Positions 26,316 to 36,804 of a stretch of DNA of 64,000 nucleotides are shown piece after piece (position 1 is the stretch's first letter; every line of letters begins with the position of its first letter). Location: NCBI RefSeq assembly GCF_005144585.1, contig NZ_SSMQ01000008.1, forward strand, positions 124,001 to 188,000. The letters are read 5' to 3'. Position numbers and translations under genes: made by a program. The notes below the pieces were generated by a model that was not told where the DNA came from, did not search any database, and saw only the letters and a list, made by a program, of their open reading frames with translations. The stretch comes from Polyangium fumosum. GTDB lineage: Bacteria > Myxococcota_A > Polyangia > Polyangiales > Polyangiaceae.

Positions 26316-27071
26316 ATGTCGCTGCCGCGTTTGCTTCCTCTTTTCGCCCTTCTCCTCGCCGCCGCCGAGGGTTGCGCCATGCAGACCGTCGCGCAGACCC
26401 AGGACGCACCCAGCGCACCCGATGCCCCCAGCGCGCCCAGCGCACCCCCCCGCCCACCGAGCCCCGAATCCGTCACCCCCAAAACCCCCGGGGGCGACGC
26501 CGACGATCCCACGTTCGCTGCGCTCATGCGCCTCGCCACCGAACCCTGGGTCAACGGATCGGACAACGCGCAGACGATCCTCGTCCCCCTCGCCGACAAG
26601 AAAAACTGGCGCGGCCTCAAGATTTTCGGCAAGCCGACACGGAGGTCGTTTCGTTACGGCGATGCGTACTACGCCGCCGCCACCCTCCTCTACACGCCGA
26701 TCGAAGGTCCGAACGACCCCGAAGCCTGCCTCGCCAAGACGATCGATGAAGCCATGCCCTTGGCCGAGGCGAACGGCGTACGGATCGGCGGCCGGCAGCG
26801 TATCCGCATGAACCAGTCCGTCGGCGCCGAGGTCCGGCCCATGGTCATCGAACTCCTCGAAGGACGTATCGACAACCTCCTCCACCGCGACGATTACCTC
26901 GGCGCCCTCGCCGCCTACCAATCCTTCCCGGGCACCTGCCTCGTCCATGGCTTCGCCGTCGTCGCCTCCGAACACCCGGAGCTCGCCGCCAAGGTCCGCA
27001 GCCGCTGGATCACCGAAGCCGCCCCGAAACTCGCCTGGGCGCGGAAGGTGAAGCAAGCGCCCGAGTTCTAG
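26316..27071 (+). CDS. hypothetical lipoprotein
   Basis: 251 residues. The signal peptide LLPLFALLLAAAEGC ends in a lipobox-like sequence. An Asp/Ala/Pro-Ser repeat linker (DAPSAPDAPSAPSAPP) leads to a 190-residue soluble domain with KKNWRGLKIFGKPTRRSFRY. No family was recognised. The stop codon lies within a strong palindrome. The start is taken where the signal peptide begins. Confidence 0.7.
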   Translation: MSLPRLLPLFALLLAAAEGCAMQTVAQTQDAPSAPDAPSAPSAPPRPPSPESVTPKTPGGDADDPTFAALMRLATEPWVNGSDNAQTILVPLADKKNWRGLKIFGKPTRRSFRYGDAYYAAATLLYTPIEGPNDPEACLAKTIDEAMPLAEANGVRIGGRQRIRMNQSVGAEVRPMVIELLEGRIDNLLHRDDYLGALAAYQSFPGTCLVHGFAVVASEHPELAAKVRSRWITEAAPKLAWARKVKQAPEF

Positions 27072-27094
27072 AGCATCGAACGGTTCGATGCTCT
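27070..27094. terminator. perfect 11-bp palindrome overlapping a stop codon
   Basis: AGAGCATCGAA and TTCGATGCTCT flank a CGG loop. It begins inside the lipoprotein stop codon and probably acts as a transcript end or RNA-stabilising hairpin, although no T run follows. Its core (ATCGA..CGGTTC) is shared with the palindrome at 27296-27335. Confidence 0.55.
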
Positions 27095-27153
27095 GCGAGA
27101 TCGCGAAGCGAGCTCGCCTCGGGGGGTGAATCGACCGGGCTTTGCCCGGGCGA

Positions 27154-27178
27154 GAGGGGGACGCGAGGCGTCCCCCTC
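27154..27178. repeat. 11-bp inverted repeat, 3-nt loop
   Basis: GAGGGGGACGC and GCGTCCCCCTC pair perfectly around GAG. A smaller CCGGGC/GCCCGG hairpin lies just to its left (27135-27149). Neither is followed by a T run. Confidence 0.6.
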
Positions 27179-27192
27179 GGGACGAAAGAAGC

Positions 27193-27299
27193 CTAGGTGG
27201 CTGGTGTTTTTCGCAGCGGACACGCTACCTGCAGCGCGGCCGCTGCGTGAACATGCGCTAGCTGTGGTGGTCGCGGCTCGAAAAACACCAGCCACCTAG
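27193..27299. mobile_element. 107-bp element with perfect 21-bp terminal inverted repeats (MITE- or REP-like)
   Basis: Positions 27193-27213 and 27279-27299 are perfect reverse complements (CTAGGTGGCTGGTGTTTTTCG and its complement). The 65-bp centre has a further GCAGCG/CGCTGC hairpin and no reading frame. Size, perfect ends and an intergenic site between convergent genes suggest a non-autonomous palindromic element. A simple bidirectional terminator is the main alternative. Confidence 0.5.
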
Positions 27300-27335
27300 A
27301 ACATCGAGCGGTTCTTGAACCGATCGATGTTCTAG
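27296..27335. terminator. long double-palindrome hairpin downstream of the minus-strand membrane gene
   Basis: CTAGAACATCGA and TCGATGTTCTAG enclose an inner CGGTTC-TT-GAACCG hairpin with one mismatched pair between. It starts 12 bp beyond the stop of the small membrane protein gene and could end that transcript. Its left end overlaps the right terminal repeat of the neighbouring element by four bases. Confidence 0.55.
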
Positions 27336-27347
27336 GACCGCTTCGGC

Positions 27348-27599
27348 TCACGCGAGATGCGCGACGACCCGCGCCGCCACGTACGTGACGAGCGTGGCCA
27401 CCCACAACACGGCGCCTTTTCGGAAGCCTTGCCGATATCCCCAGATCGGCGCGAGCGGCGGCACGACGAGCGCGAGCAGCCCGCGCAGGCGGGACGATCC
27501 GTGGAGAATCAGCCTGCCCGCGAGCCACACATGCGTGGTCACGAACGAGGCGAACCCCACGATCAGGAGGACGACGACGGCAACGTCCTTGCCGGACAC
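27348..27599 (-). CDS. small membrane protein
   Basis: 83 residues from a GTG start. Two to three hydrophobic segments are visible (AVVVLLIVGFASFVTTHVWL, LRGLLALVVPPLAPIWGY and AVLWVATLVTYVAARVVAHL). A longer in-frame start gives only a basic Arg-rich leader and is unlikely. No family recognised. It is divergent from the S55-like gene. Confidence 0.65.
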   Translation of the reverse strand: MSGKDVAVVVLLIVGFASFVTTHVWLAGRLILHGSSRLRGLLALVVPPLAPIWGYRQGFRKGAVLWVATLVTYVAARVVAHLA

Positions 27600-27743
27600 G
27601 CGCCCGAGCCTAGCGCGGGCGGAGCCGACTCGCCTCGACTTCGCAGTCTCCCCGCGTCCTTTCCCACGAACCCGCCGTGATCCCCACGATCGATCCACCT
27701 TCGCGGCTCTGTCCCCGCTCCATTTTCACGCTAAGCTCTGCCC

Positions 27744-29699
27744 GTGCCGAGAAGCCTCCTCCCCGTCCGCGACGCAGTTCGCCCCGCCTCTCCTCGATCT
27801 TCCCTCCTCGACAGACTCCCCGGCTCCCGCGTCGTGCCCGCAGGCCTCGCCCTCGGCGTGATCACGAGCGCCCTCGTGGGTGTGGGCGTCGCCGAGGCCG
27901 TCACGGACCCGCCCGACACGTTGCCGCTCTCCGAGGTCAAGCCCGGCATGAAGGGCTACGGGCTCACCGTGTTCTCCGGGACGAACCCCGAGCGCTTCGA
28001 CGTGGAGGTCATCTCCACGCTCAGGAATTTCCGGCCCAACCAGGATCTCATCCTGATCAAGACGCCGAACCACCCGCGCCTCGACGTCGCCCGCACCGTC
28101 GGCGGCATGAGCGGGAGCCCCATCTACCTCAATGGCAAGATGATCGGCGCCTACGCCTACGGATGGCTCTTCGGCGTCGAGCCCATCGCCGGCGTCACGC
28201 CCATCAAGTCGATGCTCGAAGAGCTCGCCCGCCCGATGCCGAAGGCAATCATGCCCATCCCCGGCAAGGGCCCCCTGCCTTCGGTCGACGACGACGGCCG
28301 CGTCAAGCGCGACAAACACGCCCGCGCGTTCCACGGCGCGCCGGAAAGTTATGACCTCCAAGGACACGCGACGCAGCTCGCGTCCCGCGCGGCGAGCCTG
28401 CTCGCGCCGCCCGAGGGCAGCGCGCTCGCCCGCGCCTCGACGCCCATCATGCTCGGCGGGCTCGCGGGGTCGTCGCTCAAGATCGCGCAGAACCTGCTCG
28501 GGCCGATGGGGATGGAGCCGCTCCAGGCGGGCGGCGGCACGTCGACGAAACCCCCGGCCGACGCGCCCACGAAGTTCGTCGACGGCGGCGCGATCGGCGT
28601 CGAGTTGATCCGCGGCGACATCTCCGCGATGGGCCTCGGCACGGTCACGCGCGTGAGCGGCGACAAGCTCGTCGCCTTTGGTCATCCCATGCTCGGCGGC
28701 GGCATCGAGGCATTGCCCACGGCCGTCGCGCGCGTGCACTGGATCATGGCGAGCCAGAACCGGAGCTTCAAAATTGGCGAGTCCGTGCGCTCCGTCGGCG
28801 CGCTCGTGAACGATCGACAGGCCGCGATCGTCGTCGACGCGTCCGTGAAGGCGCCCGTCTTCCCGATGAAGGTCACGATCACCGCGCCCGGCGGCGTCCC
28901 GCACCCGACGTGGAACCTGGAGGTCGCGCAGGATCAATTCCTCTCGCCCACGTTCGTCGCGATGGCGATCGGCAATGCGTTCGAGACCTCGGCCTCCGAG
29001 CGCAACGACCTCACCTACCGCGCCACGAGCAAGCTGAAGATCGGTCGCTGGGGAACCATCACGCTCACGGACTTCGGCGCCGGCAGCGGCAATCCGCCCG
29101 GCGCCGAGGACTTCGTGCGCGGCCGCCTCGTGCGCGCGGTCGGCTCGCTCATGAACAACCCCTGGGAGCCGGTGTCGATCGAAGGCATCGAGACCGAGGT
29201 CAAGGTCTCCTACGAACGGGATGTCGTGACCTTGCGCGGCGCGAAGATCCTCGAACCGGAGATCGACGCGGGCGCGAAGGTGCACATCCAGCTCGAATTG
29301 CAGCGCTACCAGGGCAAGACCGAGACGAAGATCATCGAGGTCGACGTGCCCACGGAGCTCGCGGGCCGCGAGGTCGAGATCGAGCTCGCCCCCGGCTACG
29401 AGGTGGAGCGCCCGCTGCCCTCGCCCGAGAACGTCGCGCAGCTCGTGGCGAACCTGCCGAACCAGACCTTCGATCCGGAGAGCATCGTGGCCTCGTTCCG
29501 GCTGCGCGAGAACGGCGCTGCCTACAAGGGCAAGCTCGCCTCGCGCCTGCCCGCCGGCGCGCTCGACACGCTCCGATCGAGCGTCGACTCCGACTCGGCC
29601 GAGGTGTTCGTCGCGCAGGTGCAGACCGCCGTGCCGCTGAAGCAGTTCCTGATCGGTCGCGACGTCGTGCGCGTGAAGGTGCGCAACGTCCTGCGCTGA
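27744..29699 (+). CDS. SpoIVB-like (peptidase S55) secreted protein
   Basis: 651 residues. A signal/anchor segment (PAGLALGVITSALVGVGVA) is followed by KPGMKGYGLTVFSGTNPERF and the S55 signature GGMSGSPIYLNGKMIGAYAY, with Ser125 as predicted nucleophile. EPIAGVTPI follows. A later GDKLVAFGHPMLGGG supplies a His (His314) after the Ser motif, the reverse of the order in Bacillus SpoIVB. The last 250 residues are beta-rich. It probably acts in the periplasm; whether it is an active protease is uncertain. The next secreted protein follows after 63 bp. Confidence 0.8.
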   Translation: MPRSLLPVRDAVRPASPRSSLLDRLPGSRVVPAGLALGVITSALVGVGVAEAVTDPPDTLPLSEVKPGMKGYGLTVFSGTNPERFDVEVISTLRNFRPNQDLILIKTPNHPRLDVARTVGGMSGSPIYLNGKMIGAYAYGWLFGVEPIAGVTPIKSMLEELARPMPKAIMPIPGKGPLPSVDDDGRVKRDKHARAFHGAPESYDLQGHATQLASRAASLLAPPEGSALARASTPIMLGGLAGSSLKIAQNLLGPMGMEPLQAGGGTSTKPPADAPTKFVDGGAIGVELIRGDISAMGLGTVTRVSGDKLVAFGHPMLGGGIEALPTAVARVHWIMASQNRSFKIGESVRSVGALVNDRQAAIVVDASVKAPVFPMKVTITAPGGVPHPTWNLEVAQDQFLSPTFVAMAIGNAFETSASERNDLTYRATSKLKIGRWGTITLTDFGAGSGNPPGAEDFVRGRLVRAVGSLMNNPWEPVSIEGIETEVKVSYERDVVTLRGAKILEPEIDAGAKVHIQLELQRYQGKTETKIIEVDVPTELAGREVEIELAPGYEVERPLPSPENVAQLVANLPNQTFDPESIVASFRLRENGAAYKGKLASRLPAGALDTLRSSVDSDSAEVFVAQVQTAVPLKQFLIGRDVVRVKVRNVLR

Positions 29700-29762
29700 G
29701 CCCCCCCGCACTCCCCTCACCCTCAGCCTCTTGTTTCTCGCCGCCTGAAGAAAGCCCCACGC

Positions 29763-31832
29763 ATGACATCCCTCTCTCCTGGAAAGCTCGCGCGCCTCGG
29801 CATCGGCGCGCTCGTCCTCGCCGCCGCCGTCGTTCCCGCGAAGACGGCCTCCGCCGTCGGCACCCGCACCTTCCAGCTCGACACGATCGACGAGCTGAAG
29901 GGCGGCGATCTGACGGGCGTGAGCGTCGACTCGAACGGCAACGTGCGCGCGGGCCTCACGCTCGGCTCGATCCCCGTGCAGGACGCGAGCAGCGTGTGGA
30001 GCTCGGTCGTGCTGCCCGACGGCTCGGTGCTGCTCGGCACCGGCAGCGACGGCAAGATCTTCAAGGTCTCCGGCGGCAAGGCCACGCTCGTCGCGACGAC
30101 GGGCGCGATGGCCGTGAGCGCGCTCGTCCTCGCGTGGAACGGCGACGTCATCGCGGGGACGTTCCCCGAGGGCAAGCTCTATCGATTGCCCGCGGGCGGC
30201 GGCAACGGCGGCCCCGCAGCGGCGTTCGGCGATCTGCCGGGCGCAGAGGACGTGTGGGCCCTCGCGTTCGACGCGAAGTCGAAGTCGCTCTACGCGGCGA
30301 CGGGGCCCGAGGGGAAGGTCTTCCGCGTCGATCAAGCCGGCAAGGCGCAGGTGCATTTCGACAGCGACGAGGCGCACATCGTCTCGCTCGCGGTCGCCGA
30401 CGACGGCACGGTCTACGCGGGCTCGAATGGCAAGGGCCTGCTCTACAAGATCACGGGCCCGGGTCGCGCGACGGTCGCGTACGACTTCGACGCCGACGAG
30501 GTGAAGGCGATCGCGTTCGGCAAGAACGGCGCGATGTTCGTGGTGGCGAACAAGATGAACGAGAGCTTCGCGCCGCCGAAGCGCAACCGCACGAGCTCGG
30601 CCGGCCCGCAGTCGACGCGGCCCGCGAAGCCCGGCAAGGGCATGCTCTACCGCTTCGGCAAGGACGGCATCGCCGAGCAGCTCCTCACCGACAACGACAC
30701 GCACTACGTCTCGCTCGCGATCGACGAGAGCGGCGCGCCGTACGTGGGCACGGGCGCCGAGGGGCGGCTCTACACGGTCGACGACGCGCACGTCGCGAGC
30801 CTCGTCGCCGACACGGACGAGCGCCAGATCGGCGCCGTCGTGGTGAGCGGCAAGCAGCGCTTCCTCGCGACGACCGACCCCGTGGTGTTCCGCGAGATCA
30901 AGGGAACGGGCGGCGCCGACGCGGTGTGGACGAGCAAGGTGCTCGACGCAGGCCTGCGCGCGACGTTTGGTCGCCTCGCGTGGCGCTCGGAAGGTCAGCT
31001 CGAGCTCTCCACGCGCAGCGGCAACACCGAGACGCCCGACGCGACGTGGAGCGCGTGGTCTTCAGGCCTCGGCGCGCCCGGCGACGTGCAGAGCCCGCCG
31101 GGCCGCTACGTGCAGATCCGCGCGCGGTGGGGCCGCGACCCGAAGGCGGTGCTGCGCGAGGTCACGCTCTACTTCGTCACGGACAACGCGCGCGCGGTGA
31201 TCACCTCGATCGACGCGACGGCGAAGAACAGCGGCAGCAAGAGCGCCAAGATGGGCATCGTCGCCTCGGGCGGCGAGTCGCCGCGGCCGTCGAGCTCGGT
31301 CAAGCTCTCGTGGCGCGTCGACAACCCCGATCAAGACGACCTGCGCTACCGCGTTTCGTACCGCCTCGAAGGCCAGAACACGTGGCGCAGCGTGCAGAAG
31401 CCGGGCGAGAAGCTCACGCGGCCCGAGCTCGACTGGGACACGACGGGCCTGCCCGAGGGCCCCTACCGCATCCTCGTCGAGGCGACGGACGAGCTTTCGA
31501 ACCCGCCCGACCGCGTGCAGAAGCACGCGCTCGAATCGGCCACGGTCCTCGTCGACAACACGCCGCCCGTCTACAAGGCGCTCGCCATCCAAGGCCGCAA
31601 GCTGAAGGGCGAGGTCGTCGACGGCCTCGGCCCCATCGCCCGCATCGAGGTCTCGATCGCCGGCTCCGACGAGTGGCGCCCGCTCTTCCCGAGCGACGGC
31701 GTCCTCGACGAGCCCGCCGAGGCCTTCGAGGTCGACATCGCGTCGATCGTGCCGCCCGGGGCGCACATCGTGGCCGTCCGCGCCTACGACAGCGCCGGCA
31801 ACCTGGTCACGCGCGACGTCGAAGCGAAGTAA
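29763..31832 (+). CDS. secreted beta-propeller protein with Ig-like C-terminal domain
   Basis: 689 residues. A signal peptide ends near KTASAVG. Residues about 40-400 contain repeated blades such as LPDGSVLLGTGSDGKIFKVS, NGDVIAGTFPEGKLYRLP and VADDGTVYAGSNGKGLLYKI, typical of an NHL/SMP-30-like propeller. The last 200 residues hold a fibronectin/Ig-like module (SSSVKLSWRVDNPDQDDLRY, EGPYRILVEATDELSNPPDR). Family function is unknown. It probably forms an operon with the S55-like protein and may be its partner or substrate, which is inference. Confidence 0.78.
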   Translation: MTSLSPGKLARLGIGALVLAAAVVPAKTASAVGTRTFQLDTIDELKGGDLTGVSVDSNGNVRAGLTLGSIPVQDASSVWSSVVLPDGSVLLGTGSDGKIFKVSGGKATLVATTGAMAVSALVLAWNGDVIAGTFPEGKLYRLPAGGGNGGPAAAFGDLPGAEDVWALAFDAKSKSLYAATGPEGKVFRVDQAGKAQVHFDSDEAHIVSLAVADDGTVYAGSNGKGLLYKITGPGRATVAYDFDADEVKAIAFGKNGAMFVVANKMNESFAPPKRNRTSSAGPQSTRPAKPGKGMLYRFGKDGIAEQLLTDNDTHYVSLAIDESGAPYVGTGAEGRLYTVDDAHVASLVADTDERQIGAVVVSGKQRFLATTDPVVFREIKGTGGADAVWTSKVLDAGLRATFGRLAWRSEGQLELSTRSGNTETPDATWSAWSSGLGAPGDVQSPPGRYVQIRARWGRDPKAVLREVTLYFVTDNARAVITSIDATAKNSGSKSAKMGIVASGGESPRPSSSVKLSWRVDNPDQDDLRYRVSYRLEGQNTWRSVQKPGEKLTRPELDWDTTGLPEGPYRILVEATDELSNPPDRVQKHALESATVLVDNTPPVYKALAIQGRKLKGEVVDGLGPIARIEVSIAGSDEWRPLFPSDGVLDEPAEAFEVDIASIVPPGAHIVAVRAYDSAGNLVTRDVEAK

Positions 31833-31850
31833 CCCGACGATGCCCTGACG

Positions 31851-31883
31851 CTCTTCCCGCGCCTGTCGACGGAGCGGGAAGAG
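31851..31883. terminator. 10-bp stem-loop after the propeller gene
   Basis: CTCTTCCCGC pairs with GCGGGAAGAG around a 13-nt loop, 18 bp after the stop. There is no T run. The rest of the 275-bp gap to the next gene shows nothing recognisable. Confidence 0.45.
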
Positions 31884-32107
31884 CCGGGTGCTGTGCCTCG
31901 ACCTCGCGCCACGACACGGGCGTCATATCTCGACGCCGAAGCCTCCCACCTCCTCTGTGCCCCGCGGGGCGTTCGTGCTGCATCCGCGGGCGGGAGGCGG
32001 GATCCTGACGCGTCGATCCCGTGCGTGCGCAGGCCGCGGCACGGGACGTGAATGAGGGGTGGTGATAACCTCGGGCATTCCTTCCCGCGCTCGCACCCCT
32101 CCTTGCC

Positions 32108-32992
32108 ATGGCCTCTACGAAGCGCTCCCCCCACTCCCTTCACCTCCTCTCTTTCCTCGCGGCCACGTCTGTCCTCGGCGTCGCGTGTAGCTTCCAGGTC
32201 GACGCCAGTTATGAGCGTTCGAACGTGGTGGACTACGACTCCGGGTCCTCAGGCGAGAGCGAAGCCACAGGGCCGACCACGACCGACGGCGGCGGGACGG
32301 GCGGGGCCACCTCGGGCGGCGGCATCGACTTTCCCCCGCCGAACCCGCCGCCCGACGGCAACACGTCGTACACGCATCTCTGCGGCGCGGGGTGCATGTC
32401 GAGCGAGAGCGCGCTCGGCTGCGGCGTCGCGATGAACCCCGACGGCACGCCGCAGGTGGCGTGTCAAATCGTGCCGACCCCGAACGGCGCGTCAGCCCAG
32501 TGTTTGACGCCGGGCACCTTCCAGGCCGGCGACCCGTGCACGAAGGGGAGCGACTGCGCGCCGGGGCTCGGCTGCGCGCGCACCGGGTCGAGCGTGGGCT
32601 CGTGCAGGCCCTACTGCTGCGGCGCGGTCGAGGCGTGTCCCGAGGACACGTACTGCGCGCCCGCGCCGATGGCGGACGACACGATGAACGCCGCGCCGCT
32701 CTCCATCCCCGTGTGCATCCCCGCGACGGAGTGCACGCTGCTCGACGACACGTCGTGCCCCGAGGGCCTGACGTGCACGATCGTGCGCGAGGACGGCACG
32801 ACGAGCTGCGTGGCGCCGGGCGCGAGCGGGCTCGACGGCGCCTGCCCGTGCGCCGCGGGCTACCTCTGCGTGGCCGCCTTCAAGAAGTGCCTCGCGCTCT
32901 GCCACACGGGCGGCAACGACTGCCCCGAGGGCATGTTCTGCCAGGGCGGCGCGAACAGCTACCCCGACGGGATCGGCGTCTGTGTGAAGTAG
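32108..32992 (+). CDS. cysteine-rich lipoprotein
   Basis: 294 residues. The signal peptide ends in TSVLGVAC, a lipobox. A Gly/Ser/Thr-rich linker (residues about 45-75) precedes a domain with more than twenty cysteines in short loops (for example CQIVPTPNGASAQC, CTKGSDCAPGLGCARTG, CRPYCCG), likely disulfide-bonded and exposed on the cell surface. This is a common myxobacterial architecture with unknown function. Confidence 0.75.
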   Translation: MASTKRSPHSLHLLSFLAATSVLGVACSFQVDASYERSNVVDYDSGSSGESEATGPTTTDGGGTGGATSGGGIDFPPPNPPPDGNTSYTHLCGAGCMSSESALGCGVAMNPDGTPQVACQIVPTPNGASAQCLTPGTFQAGDPCTKGSDCAPGLGCARTGSSVGSCRPYCCGAVEACPEDTYCAPAPMADDTMNAAPLSIPVCIPATECTLLDDTSCPEGLTCTIVREDGTTSCVAPGASGLDGACPCAAGYLCVAAFKKCLALCHTGGNDCPEGMFCQGGANSYPDGIGVCVK

Positions 32993-34196
32993 TGTGATCG
33001 AGCGGGCCGGACGGAGCGCCGCGCAAAGACGCGTGGCATCCTGCCGCGCGTGCAGCGCTCCCTCCTCCAGTACGCGATCTTCCTCGTCGTCTTCGCCCTG
33101 CTCGTGGGCGCGATCCACTACTACCTCTGGCACCGCCTGCTGCGCGCGCCGGCGCTGCACCAGCGCGTGCAGACCTGGGGGAAGCGCTTGCTCGTCGCGC
33201 TCGGCGTCGCGCTGCCCGTGTCGATGTTCCTCGTGCGGCTCTTGCCGCGCTCGGCGGGCGCGCTCGTCTCGTTCGTCGTGTACACGTGGATGGGCGTGGC
33301 CGCGCTGCTCGTCTCGACGTTGCTCGTCAGCGAGCCGATGCGCGCCGCGGTGCACGCGCTCTCGAAGCTCGCCTCGCGCCCGCTCGACGAGGCGCGGCGC
33401 AAGTTCCTCTCGCGCACGATCGCCGGTTCGGCCGGCGTGATCACGTTCGGCCTCGCGGGCTCGGGCGCGGCGGAGGCGCTCGGCGAGGTCGCGGTGCGCA
33501 AGGTGAACGTCGCGCTGCGCAGGTTGCCGAAGGAGCTTTCGGGCCTGCGCATCGTGCAGCTCACGGACGTACACGTGGGCCCTACGATCGGGCGCGCGTG
33601 GCTCGCGGAGATCGTCGGCCGCGTGAACGCGCTCGACCCGCACGTCGTCGTCATCACGGGCGACCTCGTGGACGGCTCGGTCGAGGCGCTGCGCGAGCAC
33701 GTCGCGCCGCTCGGGGATCTGCGCGCGAAGCACGGCGTCTACTTCGTCACGGGCAACCACGAGTACTACTCGGGCGTGGAGGCATGGATGGAGGAGCTCG
33801 GCCGCATCGGCGTGCGCGTGCTGCGCAACGAGCACGTGTCGATCGGCGAGGGCGCGGCGAGCTTCGACCTCGCGGGCGTCGACGACTGGACGGGCGGCTC
33901 GTACGTGAAGGGGCACGGCCCCGACATGGCGAAGGCCGTGGCGGGCCGTGATCCGAACCGCGAGCTCGTGCTGCTCGCGCACCAGCCGCGCCAGATCTTC
34001 GAGGCCGCCGCGCACGGCGTGGGCCTGCAGATCAGCGGCCACACGCACGGCGGGCAGATCTTCCCCGCGACGATGTTCGTGCGGCTTCAGCAGCCCTTCG
34101 TCGCGGGGCTCGATCGCCTCGGCGAGACGCAGATCTACGTGAGCCGCGGGACGGGCTACTGGGGCCCGCCGATGCGCGTGGGCGCGCCCGCGGAGA

Positions 34197-34946
<750 letters not shown>

Positions 34947-35019
34947 ACGCTACACCCAGTTCGCCCAAGGGGCTACGGGGCTAGCGCCTGACGAACGGTC
35001 CGACTAAGCTCGCGCCGCG

Positions 35020-36063
35020 ATGGCCCTACTGCGATGGTCGCCTCTCCTCTTGGCTCTCCTCGGGAGCGGCGGCGCCTGTCATGGTTCGTCCGACCGGAGT
35101 GAACCGAAACCCGCCCCCTCCGCGACGCCGGATCCGAGCGTCGCGGGGATCGAGCTCGGCCAGCTCACGCCGCGGGAGCGGCGCGATTGGACGGCGCAGG
35201 TCTCGACGCTGCTCGCCCCTTGCGCGGAGACGCCGGTCCCGATCAGCCAGTGCATCCAGGAGAACCGGCCCTGCAAGGCGTGTTTTCCCGCGGCGCAGTT
35301 TCTCCTGAAACAGGTGCAAGCCGGGCGCAGCAAGCAAGAGCGCGAGGAAGCGTACACGGCTCGTTTTGATCCGAAGAAGGTCCGCACGCTGGTGACCGAC
35401 GGCTCCCCCGAGCTTGGTCCTCCCGACGCGCCCGTGACGATCGTGGAGTGGGCGGACTTCGAGTGCCCCGCGTGCCGCGCGTTTTACCCGGTGGTCGACG
35501 ACCTCGTGAAGCGGTTCCCGGGCCAGGTCCGCGCCGTCTACAAGTTCTACCCGCTGGGCAGCCATCCCCACGGAGAGATTTCCGCGCGCGCGGCGAACGC
35601 GGCGTTCAAGCAGGGCAAGTTCTGGGAGATGCACCATCTCCTCTTCGACAACCAGGATCGGCTGGAGCAGTCGGACCTCGAACGGTACGCGAAGAAGCTC
35701 GAGCTCGACGTCGCGAAGTTCCGCGTGGAGATGAACTCGGACGACACGAGCGGCCGCATCGAGAAGGACAAGAAGCAAGCCGACGGCGTGGGTCTCCAGG
35801 GCACGCCCACGGTCTTCATCAACGGCCGTGAGGTCGAGCTCGGCAAACTCACGGACCTCTACGGAGACCTCGAGGAGTGGATCAAGCTCGACCTCGAGCT
35901 CGCGGGCATCAAGCCGGCCCCGGCGCCCGCGAAGCCCGGAGGTTCGGCGATCCCCGTAGCTGGTTCGGCCGCGCCCGCAGCAGGTTCGGCGGTGCCTGCC
36001 GCCGGCTCCGCGATCCCTGCGGCTAGCTCGGCGGTGCCCGCGACGGGTCCCGCGAAGAAATGA
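35020..36063 (+). CDS. DsbA-like thioredoxin-fold lipoprotein
   Basis: 347 residues. The signal peptide ends in LLGSGGAC, a lipobox. The DsbA-type domain has VEWADFECPACRAFYPVVDD with the CPAC active site, YKFYPLGSHPHGEISARAA, and GVGLQGTPTVFINGRE with the cis-proline. A separate Cys pair region (ENRPCKACFPA) lies before it. The C-terminus is a repeat of GSAxPAA units. It probably oxidises or isomerises disulfides in exported proteins. Its stop overlaps the exonuclease start by 4 bp. Confidence 0.88.
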   Translation: MALLRWSPLLLALLGSGGACHGSSDRSEPKPAPSATPDPSVAGIELGQLTPRERRDWTAQVSTLLAPCAETPVPISQCIQENRPCKACFPAAQFLLKQVQAGRSKQEREEAYTARFDPKKVRTLVTDGSPELGPPDAPVTIVEWADFECPACRAFYPVVDDLVKRFPGQVRAVYKFYPLGSHPHGEISARAANAAFKQGKFWEMHHLLFDNQDRLEQSDLERYAKKLELDVAKFRVEMNSDDTSGRIEKDKKQADGVGLQGTPTVFINGREVELGKLTDLYGDLEEWIKLDLELAGIKPAPAPAKPGGSAIPVAGSAAPAAGSAVPAAGSAIPAASSAVPATGPAKK

Positions 36064-36803
36064 AGGTCGCCGATCCCTGCGGCTGTTTCCCGACCGGGAG
36101 GCACTACCCCGGCATCGCGCATCTGCTCAAGGTGCGCGCCGTCGGCGTCGCCTCCGAGCTCGACGCGAGCGCGCCGTGGATCGATCTCCCGATCGCATTC
36201 CTCGACGTCGAGACCACGGGACGCAACGCCGCGCAGGATCGGCTCGTCGAGGTCGCCGTCGTCATCGGCCTGCGCGGCGACGTGGTCGCGCGCCATAGCT
36301 GGCTCGTGAACCCCGGCCGCCCGATCCCCGCCGAGTCCACCGCGGTGCACGGCATCCGCGACGAGGACGTCGCCGGAAAGCCCGCGTTCGCCGAGGTCGC
36401 AAACGAGATCCTCGCGACGCTCGCGGGCGCGATCCCCGCCGCGTACAACGCCGTCTTCGACCGCGGCTTCATGCTCGCCGAGCTCGAGCGCGCCTCGGTT
36501 CGCCCGGAGAACCCTCCGCCCGCGATGCGCCGCGAGGTCGACTGGATCGATCCGCTCACGTTCGCGCGTGAGCTCTACAAGCACGAGGGCAGCCGCGCGC
36601 TCGGTGACATGGCCGCGCTGCTCGGCATCGAGCTCGTCAACGCGCACCGTGCCACCGACGACGCCGAGGCCGCGCTGCGCGTGCTCTACGCGCTCGCCAA
36701 GGACTCGCGTGTCCCGCGCGCCTACGGCAGCTTCATCCAGGAGCAGCGCCGGCTGCTCCGCATACAGGACGAGGCCCGCGCGCGCTGGCGCAAGCCGAGC
36801 TAG
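36060..36803 (+). CDS. DEDDh 3'-5' exonuclease (DnaQ/RNase T fold)
   Basis: 247 residues. Motifs: IAFLDVETTG (Exo I), STAVHGIRDEDV and PAAYNAVFDRGFM (Exo II), and NAHRATDDAEAALRV (Exo III with the DEDDh His). This is the arrangement of DNA polymerase III epsilon-like exonucleases, but there is no polymerase-binding tail, so a stand-alone repair or RNA-trimming nuclease is likely. Four-base overlap with the DsbA-like gene. Confidence 0.9.
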   Translation: MKVADPCGCFPTGRHYPGIAHLLKVRAVGVASELDASAPWIDLPIAFLDVETTGRNAAQDRLVEVAVVIGLRGDVVARHSWLVNPGRPIPAESTAVHGIRDEDVAGKPAFAEVANEILATLAGAIPAAYNAVFDRGFMLAELERASVRPENPPPAMRREVDWIDPLTFARELYKHEGSRALGDMAALLGIELVNAHRATDDAEAALRVLYALAKDSRVPRAYGSFIQEQRRLLRIQDEARARWRKPS

Positions 36804-36804
36804 G

